DNA from: Fibrobacterota bacterium
Lineage (GTDB): Bacteria > Fibrobacterota > Fibrobacteria > UBA11236
Assembly (NCBI GenBank): GCA_019509785.1
Contig: JAEKLQ010000034.1
Span: 1-64,000 of the forward strand
Reading direction: 5' to 3'
Length of the DNA stretch: 64,000 nucleotides
A program made the position numbers and the translations under genes. A model generated the notes under the pieces. It worked only from the letters and a program-made list of their open reading frames with translations. It did no database searches and had not been told where the DNA came from. Of the stretch, positions 35,569 through 42,504 are shown piece by piece (position 1 is the first letter of the stretch; each line of letters opens with the position of its first letter).

Positions 35569-36572
35569 ACCGCTCCCGCGCCATCGCATGGGCCTGCTTA
35601 TTCGCGGCCGCCGGTACCCACACCGATGCCGAATCCCTGGCCGGCGCGCCCGGTGCCTTCGCGCCCATCCCGATGGGAGGCCGCGGTACGGCGCTGGCCG
35701 GGGCGCAAACGGCCGCTCCCGATAACGTGGAAGCGATCCTTTATAACCCGGCGGCCATGGCGGCCACGAAGGACTGGTCGGGCGGATACTACTACAGCGA
35801 TATGTATGGGCTCGTTCCCTACCATTTCACTTCCGGCACCTACCATATCCCGGGCCGCCCCTTCGTAGCCGGCGTCGCCTGGCTGCAAAACGGGGACGAG
35901 GTCTACTCCGAGAACGAGGTGCTTCTGGGCGGATCCTATGAGCGCGGTTGGGTGCAGCTGGGAGCCACCTATAAGCTCCGCTTCGCGGGCACGGGGGTAG
36001 GGGGGACCGAATTCCGCGATCCGGAAACCAACCTGGGCCATCAAGTGCAGGCCAGCGCCCTGGGCCTGTTGGGCTTCGACGTGGGCGCCACGGTGCGGCC
36101 CTTCGGGTCCAAATACGCCATGGGAGTGGTCCTCAAGGATCTCGCCTCCCGTATCGCCTGGGATACCCGTAACGAAGCGGGTACCGCGCGCGGGCAATAC
36201 GCCGAGTACGTCCCGGTGAGCCTACGCTATGGGTTCCTTTTCGATCCGGATCCGTTCCTCGATTTCGCGGTGGATTATGAGCCAGCCTTGTACCATGACG
36301 GTTTGTCGCGCCTAGCCACCGGCGCGGAATTCGTGCCCCTGGAACTGCTACCGGATTCTTGGGCCAAGCCTTACGTGCATGATGCGTTGGCGGCGCGCGT
36401 CGGATATGCGCGCAACATGTTCACCGCCGAGGCTTCCCATCGCTTGACCGCCGGGGCGGGGGTATCGGTACGCTACCTGGGCATACGCTTGTCGGTGGAT
36501 GCGGCTTATGAGTGGGTGTTCAATTTCGATGGGAACAATAACCTGAGGCTCGGGTTTAACGTGAGCCGTTAG
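35565..36572 (+). CDS. PorV/FadL-like outer-membrane protein
   Basis: The 335-residue product has a signal peptide and the N-terminal PorV/UPF0164 pattern: PIPMGGRGTALAGAQTAAPDNVEAILYNPAAMA. It ends with amphipathic strands (YEWVFNFDGNNNLRLGFNVSR). PorV-type proteins assist type 9 export and surface anchoring in Bacteroidota. Its ATGA overlap with the giant protein suggests a partnership in display of that protein, which is an inference. It closes the cluster begun at 23107. Confidence 0.75.
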   Translation: MNRSRAIAWACLFAAAGTHTDAESLAGAPGAFAPIPMGGRGTALAGAQTAAPDNVEAILYNPAAMAATKDWSGGYYYSDMYGLVPYHFTSGTYHIPGRPFVAGVAWLQNGDEVYSENEVLLGGSYERGWVQLGATYKLRFAGTGVGGTEFRDPETNLGHQVQASALGLLGFDVGATVRPFGSKYAMGVVLKDLASRIAWDTRNEAGTARGQYAEYVPVSLRYGFLFDPDPFLDFAVDYEPALYHDGLSRLATGAEFVPLELLPDSWAKPYVHDALAARVGYARNMFTAEASHRLTAGAGVSVRYLGIRLSVDAAYEWVFNFDGNNNLRLGFNVSR

Positions 36573-36606
36573 AAGCCTTGCTCCGCCTTGGTTTGGCTTC
36601 AAAGAA

Positions 36607-36942
36607 ATGAAATTCGCCCTTCCCATTTTTACGGCTACCGCTTTGCTTATGCATGCATATCCGTTCTGGATTGCATGGTTGTTAAATTTGGAAAACGCCC
36701 CGGATTTCTGGCACGCAAGATCAACTGAAATTTTTGTGAACTTAGCTTGCGCAATATTGGTAGGGGTACTCAATTGTGGGATTGTCCGGAAATTTGCAAT
36801 TGCTTATTTAGGCGCCCTCGGTTTGCTTAGCACCTGGAATATCCTGAAAGGGCTGCAAGTTTATGCGCTCATGGCAATAATCGTAGACGCTTGGTCCCTA
36901 ATCTCGGTTCATTTTGTCCGGAAAAAATACGATCACGTTTAA
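36607..36942 (+). CDS. Small AT-rich membrane protein of unknown function
   Basis: The 111-residue product is very hydrophobic, with three or four predicted helices (for example FALPIFTATALLMHAYPFWI and IFVNLACAILVGVLNCGIV). The DNA is visibly richer in A and T than all neighbours, and codon choice differs (many TTT, ATT, GCA). That suggests recent acquisition or a weakly expressed orphan. No Shine-Dalgarno sequence is clear. It lies beside an intergenic hairpin cluster. Real coding status is likely but not certain. Confidence 0.5.
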   Translation: MKFALPIFTATALLMHAYPFWIAWLLNLENAPDFWHARSTEIFVNLACAILVGVLNCGIVRKFAIAYLGALGLLSTWNILKGLQVYALMAIIVDAWSLISVHFVRKKYDHV

Positions 36943-36983
36943 TTGTGCAAATGACAGTGGTGTGGTGGACCGATAGGGGGCGT

Positions 36984-37094
36984 TGCGGGGGCCCGCCCCC
37001 GCAGAGCAAGGGGGTAGCGGAAGCCCGCTGCCGCCCAAGTTCCCACGTTGAACCATTCGGCAGCGGGCCGGAGCGAGGGGGAGGCTTCCCCCTC
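36984..37094. repeat. Cluster of three intergenic hairpins
   Basis: Three strong inverted repeats lie in tandem. The first is TGCGGGGG (36984-36991) with 36996-37003. The second is GCCCGCTGCCG (37023-37033) with 37058-37068. The third is GAGGGGGA (37075-37082) with 37087-37094. There is no coding frame. The layout resembles REP/BIME-type dispersed elements rather than a terminator. It sits between convergent genes. Confidence 0.6.
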
Positions 37095-37157
37095 TCAAAA
37101 GGCTTCGCAGATTAGTTTGGATTATCCCGACCGACCCAGGCTCCGAACCCGCCAGTC

Positions 37158-38291
37158 TCAAATCCCCATCCGGATCCCAAACATATAATGGCGATCCTCG
37201 AGCTGCCCAACATATAAGCCTGCCTCGTCCGCCCATGAAGTGAATTCCAATTGCAGGATGAACAGGTTGGCCGTAAGACCGTAACAAGGATAGCCGCCCT
37301 TGAAGCCGCCGCGGATCTGCGCCAGGCTCATGTTCATCTCGGCCCCGAAATCCACTTTTTGCAGGAAGTCTTTTTTCGCGAAGGCATCTTCGATATCCAA
37401 GTCGAAATTCACGTAGCGAAGCAGGCCCTGGTTGCGCAATACCGCCGGCAGGTAAGCCAGGCCGAAGCTGTAGGTGATCGGGACGGGATCGTTGTCGATG
37501 TTCAGGAACACGTTGTAGACGACCGCTCCCACGCGCAGCTCGGTGGGGACGATGTCGTACAACGCGCCGGCGGTCAGGCCGAAGCCGAATCCGGGCTTGT
37601 AAATCCTCTCCTTCTCGGCGTCCAACATGTTCTGCAAGGTGTCGCCGGCAGTGGCGTAGTTCTGGATCGAAATGGATTGCTCGAAGATATGGTAGGTGGC
37701 AACGGTCGGGGATAGGCCGATGCTGAGGCCGGGCAAGGGTTGGATGGCTCCCGCGACCTTGGCGACGAAATCGGTGCGGATGCGGGCGGTGGCGGCGGGG
37801 ATGTAGATCCCCTTGTCCAGCATGAAGCGGCCTTGCGAGCCCAGGAACCAGGCCGCGCCGATGCCCAAGGGCAAATCGGGATCGGTGCTGCGGGCCGCGA
37901 AGTGCATTTCCGGGGCGGTGCCCAAGGTAATGGGCCGCCGGTCGAAGATCATGATGTCGTCCACCAGGGTATTGTCCGCGGCCATGCTGTCGACGCTCGC
38001 GAAGCTCCCGGAATGCGCCCCGGCCACGTTGAGCGCGTCCCCGGCCACCCCGAACAAATCGCCCACGTCGAATTTCAGGGCGATGCCCGCGTCCAAAGGC
38101 GTGTTCAAGCGCGCCAGACCGGCGGGGTTATAGTAGATGCCGCTATAATCGTCGGACAAGCCCACGAAGGCGCCGCCCATCCCCAGGGCCCTCCCGCTCA
38201 GGTAAACCGGCCCCCGCACGGCCCAGGCGGCGGTTGCGGAAAGGGTAGCCAAAGTGGCGATGAGGAGGGATTGGCCGAACGGGCGCTTCAT
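37158..38291 (-). CDS. PorV/FadL-like outer-membrane protein
   Basis: The 377-residue product has a signal peptide (KRPFGQSLLIATLATLSATAAWA) followed by the typical GRALGMGGAFVGLSDDYSGI and YYNPAGLARL of the OmpP1/FadL/PorV-like family. The rest is barrel-like strands. It begins 1 bp after the stop of the upstream calcium-motif lipoprotein, so the two are cotranscribed from the promoter before 39603. Its partner and position suggest a lipoprotein-barrel pair on the outer membrane. Confidence 0.75.
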   Translation of the reverse strand: MKRPFGQSLLIATLATLSATAAWAVRGPVYLSGRALGMGGAFVGLSDDYSGIYYNPAGLARLNTPLDAGIALKFDVGDLFGVAGDALNVAGAHSGSFASVDSMAADNTLVDDIMIFDRRPITLGTAPEMHFAARSTDPDLPLGIGAAWFLGSQGRFMLDKGIYIPAATARIRTDFVAKVAGAIQPLPGLSIGLSPTVATYHIFEQSISIQNYATAGDTLQNMLDAEKERIYKPGFGFGLTAGALYDIVPTELRVGAVVYNVFLNIDNDPVPITYSFGLAYLPAVLRNQGLLRYVNFDLDIEDAFAKKDFLQKVDFGAEMNMSLAQIRGGFKGGYPCYGLTANLFILQLEFTSWADEAGLYVGQLEDRHYMFGIRMGI

Positions 38292-38292
38292 C

Positions 38293-39603
38293 TCATTTCC
38301 CCTTCTTGAAGCCTTTCACCGCCCCCTTGCATAAATCGAAGGTCGTCACGGTGTCTTTCACGGGCGGCGATACGCTGGAATCCATCACCACCACGGTGCG
38401 GCGCGTATCCACCAGGCCGGTATCCGAGGGGGCCCAATAAATCTGGCCCTTACGCTCGGGGTGGGTGAACAGGCGGGCGGGAGCGAAGGATTCCTCGTAG
38501 CGGGAAGTGAACAGGCTTTCGTCGGGATCAGCCGCGTCGATCTTGCCGTCCCCGTCGTTATCCGCCAAATCCTTTTCGGCATGGTAGAAGACGTTCCCGG
38601 CCGTGTCCGGCGCGCCGCGGGAATCCTCGTCCACGCGGCCGTCGCCATCGTTGTCGATGCCGTCCAACAGCTCCTCGTCGACGCAGCCGTCCCCGTCGTT
38701 ATCGACCTTGTCGAAGACCTTGTAGATGACCACGGTGGCCCCGGCATCCTGGATGAATTTCTTCACCTGGCCGATGGCCGAATCGCCCACCTGGTCGGCT
38801 GCCCCGGGGAGCGCGGACTTCACCTTCGCGCAATTGCTGTCGGCCGTGTCGCATTTGACGCCGCCCACGAGGCTGTCCTTCTTGTCGAGGACGCCATTGA
38901 GGAACAGGTCTATGGCCTTATCGCTCTTGGCCAGCAGATCGCTGGACTTGTCCAAGAGGTTGTTCAGGGCGCCTATCTTGGCCGTATCATTCTTGAGATC
39001 GGCGATGTGGGCCATGATACTGTCGGGATTGAGCTTGGTGGGATCCGTGAAGTCGATGATGCCGCTCAGGATATTGTCCTTGGAGTTGATGCGCCCGTCC
39101 CCGTTGAAATCGGCGATGGAAAGCACGGCTTCGATGGCGGAGGCCAGGGCATAGTCGGCGGAGAAGCGCCGGGCCGGGATGATGCCGTCGCTGAGCCCGC
39201 GCGCGTCTCGATTAGCGAGCAGGCCCAGGTAGGCGTTGATGCCGCGGTTGGCCACGTAGATCTTGTCCTTGATGGAATCCGGCTCGCCCAGGAAGGGTAT
39301 GGTCTTGCCGTCGTTGTTTTGGAACGACTCCAGCAGTTGGAACATATTGATGCGCTGTTCCAGGAGGCGGGCTTTGGCGGCGCCATAATAGGCCTCCGAT
39401 TTGGACGAATCCTTCGCCAGCGCCGCGTTGAACTCGTCCAGGGCCTGGGCGTATTCCGCCTTTTGCAGGAACAGCTGGCCTTCGAAGATGTGTTGGTCGG
39501 CGGTGTCGGCGGAGGTGCCCACGGCTTCTTTGAAGATGTTGCATCCGGAAGCGGCCAAGGCCAATACGGCCAGCGCGGCGCGGGCCGCAAGGAATCGAAG
39601 CAT
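38293..39603 (-). CDS. TPR and calcium-motif lipoprotein
   Basis: The 436-residue product has a lipoprotein signal ending LALAASGC. Residues 40-80 form TPR-like helices (GQLFLQKAEYAQALDEFNAA). An EF-hand-like DFNGDGRINSKD is near residue 170, and thrombospondin-3-type calcium repeats occur near 300-350 (DKVDNDGDGCVDEE, DGIDNDGDGRVDED, DNDGDGKIDAAD). The ATG is only 6 bp after a -10 box. Function is unknown; a periplasmic scaffold role with the barrel downstream is plausible. Confidence 0.72.
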   Translation of the reverse strand: MLRFLAARAALAVLALAASGCNIFKEAVGTSADTADQHIFEGQLFLQKAEYAQALDEFNAALAKDSSKSEAYYGAAKARLLEQRINMFQLLESFQNNDGKTIPFLGEPDSIKDKIYVANRGINAYLGLLANRDARGLSDGIIPARRFSADYALASAIEAVLSIADFNGDGRINSKDNILSGIIDFTDPTKLNPDSIMAHIADLKNDTAKIGALNNLLDKSSDLLAKSDKAIDLFLNGVLDKKDSLVGGVKCDTADSNCAKVKSALPGAADQVGDSAIGQVKKFIQDAGATVVIYKVFDKVDNDGDGCVDEELLDGIDNDGDGRVDEDSRGAPDTAGNVFYHAEKDLADNDGDGKIDAADPDESLFTSRYEESFAPARLFTHPERKGQIYWAPSDTGLVDTRRTVVVMDSSVSPPVKDTVTTFDLCKGAVKGFKKGK

Positions 39604-39609
39604 GCGGAG

Positions 39610-39639
39610 ATTTTAGCACGCTGGCCGCGACGAGGGCAA
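39610..39639 (-). promoter_or_regulatory. Promoter giving a near-leaderless mRNA
   Basis: On the minus strand TTGCCC (39639-39634), an 18-bp spacer and TAAAAT (39615-39610) with an extended TGC just before it. The ATG at 39603 follows after 6 bp, so transcription should begin at or next to the start codon. No Shine-Dalgarno sequence is present. Confidence 0.6.
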
Positions 39640-39659
39640 CCTTCCCGGAAGTCTTCGGC

Positions 39660-40754
39660 TTACGGGCGCAAAACCATATGATGGATGAGGTATCCGTCCG
39701 CCCGCGCGGCGATCTCCACGGTGGGGAAACGGGCCCGCGCCGGCTTGGCGTAGTCGAGGAATTGGTTGGCCACCACCCAGGCTTCGCCGCCATCGCGCAA
39801 TGCCGAAGCTATGCATTCGATCATGCGCGCGGGCAGGGTATAGTCGGTGGCCGCGCCTTCATGGAAAGGCGGGTTGGCGAGCACGAGATCGAACTGGCCG
39901 GCGGGAGCGGAAGCCGCATCGGCGCATAATACCCGGCCGGGAAGGCCCGCTTCGGCGAAGTTGCGGGCGCCGCAGGCGATGGCGGTGGCGCTGGCGTCGA
40001 GGGCGAGTACGTCGGCGGCCCCGCGCGCGAAGGCTGCCAACCCTAAGGCGCCGCTTCCGCAGCAAAGATCGAGTACCCGCAGCCCGGTGCAATCCGGCAC
40101 GTGCCGGGCCAGCAGCGCCGTCCCCGCATCGGTGCCGCGGTATGCGAACACGCCCGGCTTGGTCCGGTAAGCCGTTTCGCCGGCGGGATGCGCAAGGGTA
40201 TGGCGTAAGGAACGGTAATAGCCGGGATCTTCGATCGAATCGGAAGGTTGTGGGGCGTTCTTAAGGAAACGCAGCAGGCGGCAGGAGTGCTTGAGCGCGA
40301 GCATGGCCCCGCTTCCGAAATGGAGTTCGGCCCGTTTGGCGAAACTCTTGATCCCTTCTTGGTTGGCCGCCGCCGCCAACAAATCCCCGCCAACCTTGAG
40401 CATGCGGAAGGACTCCAGCAAGGCCGAATTCACGCTCGCGGTTCCGCGACCCAGCCGCATTACGATGCGGTCGAAATGGCCTTCAGGGAATCGGTGCTCC
40501 GGGAGGAAATCCTCCATCGTCCCGGCGGGACGCTCGGCCCAGCAGGGCTGATCGCCAAGGATCACCCGCACCGGCCCGCCGTCCCTGACAGCGGCCGCGG
40601 CGGGTTGCAGATCCGCATGGCAAAGGACTTCGCCGTAACGCGCGGCATACTTCTCGATCAAGGCCGGCGATCCGGCGCATCCGAGCAGCAGCACCCGGCG
40701 GCCTTCGCCGGTCGGGGCGGCCTCCAACAGGCCCAGGGCCGGATCGTCGCTCAT
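39660..40754 (-). CDS. RsmC/RlmG-type class I methyltransferase
   Basis: The 364-residue product has two tandem Rossmann-like halves. The N-terminal one is degenerate. The C-terminal one has VLDLCCGSGALGLAA (SAM binding) and DLVLANPPFHEG (the NPPF catalytic motif of N2-guanine or N6-adenine methylation). This architecture matches RsmC/RlmG, which methylate guanines in 16S or 23S rRNA. Which base is modified cannot be told. The start at 40754 gives an ATGA overlap with the pseudouridine synthase. It ends the glnE-rsmG-rsuA-methyltransferase operon. Confidence 0.85.
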   Translation of the reverse strand: MSDDPALGLLEAAPTGEGRRVLLLGCAGSPALIEKYAARYGEVLCHADLQPAAAAVRDGGPVRVILGDQPCWAERPAGTMEDFLPEHRFPEGHFDRIVMRLGRGTASVNSALLESFRMLKVGGDLLAAAANQEGIKSFAKRAELHFGSGAMLALKHSCRLLRFLKNAPQPSDSIEDPGYYRSLRHTLAHPAGETAYRTKPGVFAYRGTDAGTALLARHVPDCTGLRVLDLCCGSGALGLAAFARGAADVLALDASATAIACGARNFAEAGLPGRVLCADAASAPAGQFDLVLANPPFHEGAATDYTLPARMIECIASALRDGGEAWVVANQFLDYAKPARARFPTVEIAARADGYLIHHMVLRP

Positions 40755-41566
40755 GCCGGTCCTTCCGTGCCTGCGCTGGTATTTCCGGGGGGCCGCAACA
40801 AGCCCTCGACTTCCTCTTCGGAAAGGAATCGCCAAGCACCCGGCGCGAGGTTTCCGTCCAGGGGAACCGGCCCGATGGCGATGCGGTGAATGGCTTCCAC
40901 GCGATTGCCCACGGCGCCGAACATCCGCTTCACTTGATGGTAGCGCCCTTCCGTGAGGGTGATGCGGCAGCGTTTTTCGCCATCCATCACCACTTGCGCG
41001 GGGCGCGTCGGCTCTACATCATCCCGTAGTTCCACCCCCGCCGTGAGTTTTTGGATTTGATCCGGCTTAACGGGGTGCTTTAGATCCACCTGGTAAGTCT
41101 TGGCCACGTGCCGCTTGGGCGAAGTGAGATGATGGATGAATTCCCCCGAGTCGCTCAGGAGAAGCAGACCCGTGGTATCGGCGTCCAGGCGTCCCACCGC
41201 TTCCAAGCCCCGCCGCAGGATAGGTTCGGGGAAAAAGGAGAAGACGCTGCGATGATGTCCGGGCGCGTGGCTGCATTCGCAATCGGCGGGTTTGTGGAAA
41301 GCGAGATACAAGGACTCCCGAAAAGGCAGTTCCAGGTTCCCGACGCGGAACCAGAGGCCGGCCGCATCGATCACGGCTTCGGGGTCGGAAATCCCTTCCC
41401 AACGCATGGGACCCGCCGGCTCGGACCCCATAGGCCCGGGCGGAGGGTCTCCCATCGGCCGCCCCAAGGCCACCTGGCCGGATCGGATCAGGCGGGCGCA
41501 GTCCTTACGTGTGCCGAACCCTTGCGCGGTCAGCAGGCCCGCCAGGCCGGGATTTTTCTTGGCCAT
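40751..41566 (-). CDS. RsuA/RluE-family pseudouridine synthase
   Basis: The 271-residue product has an S4-like N-terminal RNA-binding part (LLTAQGFGTRKDCARLIRSG), a 30-residue Pro/Gly-rich insertion and the catalytic motif GRLDADTTGLLLLSDSGE, with the Asp expected to attack uridine. HQVKRMFGAVGNRVEAIHRI is the second family signature. It resembles RsuA (16S Psi516) most, but RluB/E/F relatives cannot be excluded. It lies 8 bp after rsmG. Confidence 0.9.
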   Translation of the reverse strand: MAKKNPGLAGLLTAQGFGTRKDCARLIRSGQVALGRPMGDPPPGPMGSEPAGPMRWEGISDPEAVIDAAGLWFRVGNLELPFRESLYLAFHKPADCECSHAPGHHRSVFSFFPEPILRRGLEAVGRLDADTTGLLLLSDSGEFIHHLTSPKRHVAKTYQVDLKHPVKPDQIQKLTAGVELRDDVEPTRPAQVVMDGEKRCRITLTEGRYHQVKRMFGAVGNRVEAIHRIAIGPVPLDGNLAPGAWRFLSEEEVEGLLRPPGNTSAGTEGPA

Positions 41567-41574
41567 GCTACGAT

Positions 41575-42504
41575 TCAGCCATCTTCCGGATCGGCGGGGG
41601 CCACGTCCCGTTCCTGGGTCTCATCGTAGGCGGATCCTTTTCCATCGGTCAGCTTGATCCGTTCCAGGATCAACAGGACCCGATCCTGTTGGGTATTGGG
41701 GATCCGGTAAGCATGGTTGCGGATGATCTTGTATTCGTCGCTCTGGAAGGCGGCGACTTCCTCGGCCGCCTTCGGGCCCTTCATGAAAATGGCCTTGCCT
41801 CCCAGGCCCAGGCAACTGCCGAAGCGCGGCAAGGTCTTCTCCACCGTCTCGAAGGCGCGCGTGATGGTTGCCGCGAAAGGTTGGGTCAGGCTGCGGGAGG
41901 TCACCTTATGGCCGAACACCGAAATATCCGTAAGGCCCAATTCACGGATAGCGAGCTCCAGGAACTGGACGCGCCGGGGCCGCGGTTCCGCCAGGACCAT
42001 GCGCGTGGACGGGGACATGAGTTTGATCATGAGGCCGGGGAAGCCGGCGCCGGTTCCCACGTCGACCAAGGGGGAGGGCCAACGGCCCTGCATCAGGCCG
42101 TGGAGGATCATGCAATCGGCGTAGTGCCTTTGCGCGATGGTATCGAAGCCGATCAGGCGGGTGAGGTCTTGATCATGGTTATGCTCGCGAAGCAGCTGAT
42201 GATAGGCCCAAAGCTTGTCCAAGGTCGGCGGACGCAAGTGGACCCCGTACCGGGCCAGCAATTGCCCCAAGACCACCTTGGAGGGCCTGATGGCAGGCGC
42301 TTTGCCGAAGCGGTTGGCAGGCTTGCCTGGCTGTCCTCCAGGCTTGCCCGAGCGACCCTCGGATTTGCTTGACCGGGCTTCGGGTTTGCCCGTCCAGCTA
42401 TCCACCTTTCCCGTCTGGCCACCGGTATTGCCGAAACGGCCGCCGGGTTTCCCATTGCCCTGGCCGTCCCGGCGCGGCAATCCCCGTCCTCCGCGCTTCT
42501 GCAT
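41575..42504 (-). CDS. rsmG: 16S rRNA m7G527 methyltransferase with basic N-terminal extension
   Basis: Residues from about 75 onward match RsmG: YHQLLREHNHDQDLTRLIG, then the SAM loop LVDVGTGAGFPGLMIKL and TRAFETVEKTLPR. RsmG methylates G527 of 16S rRNA; its loss causes low-level streptomycin resistance in other bacteria. The first 70 or so residues are Gly/Lys/Arg/Ser-rich with GKP and GGxxGK repeats and are probably disordered. This extension is unusual for RsmG. The start overlaps the glnE stop by 1 nt; internal starts are possible, but none is clearly better. Confidence 0.92.
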   Translation of the reverse strand: MQKRGGRGLPRRDGQGNGKPGGRFGNTGGQTGKVDSWTGKPEARSSKSEGRSGKPGGQPGKPANRFGKAPAIRPSKVVLGQLLARYGVHLRPPTLDKLWAYHQLLREHNHDQDLTRLIGFDTIAQRHYADCMILHGLMQGRWPSPLVDVGTGAGFPGLMIKLMSPSTRMVLAEPRPRRVQFLELAIRELGLTDISVFGHKVTSRSLTQPFAATITRAFETVEKTLPRFGSCLGLGGKAIFMKGPKAAEEVAAFQSDEYKIIRNHAYRIPNTQQDRVLLILERIKLTDGKGSAYDETQERDVAPADPEDG

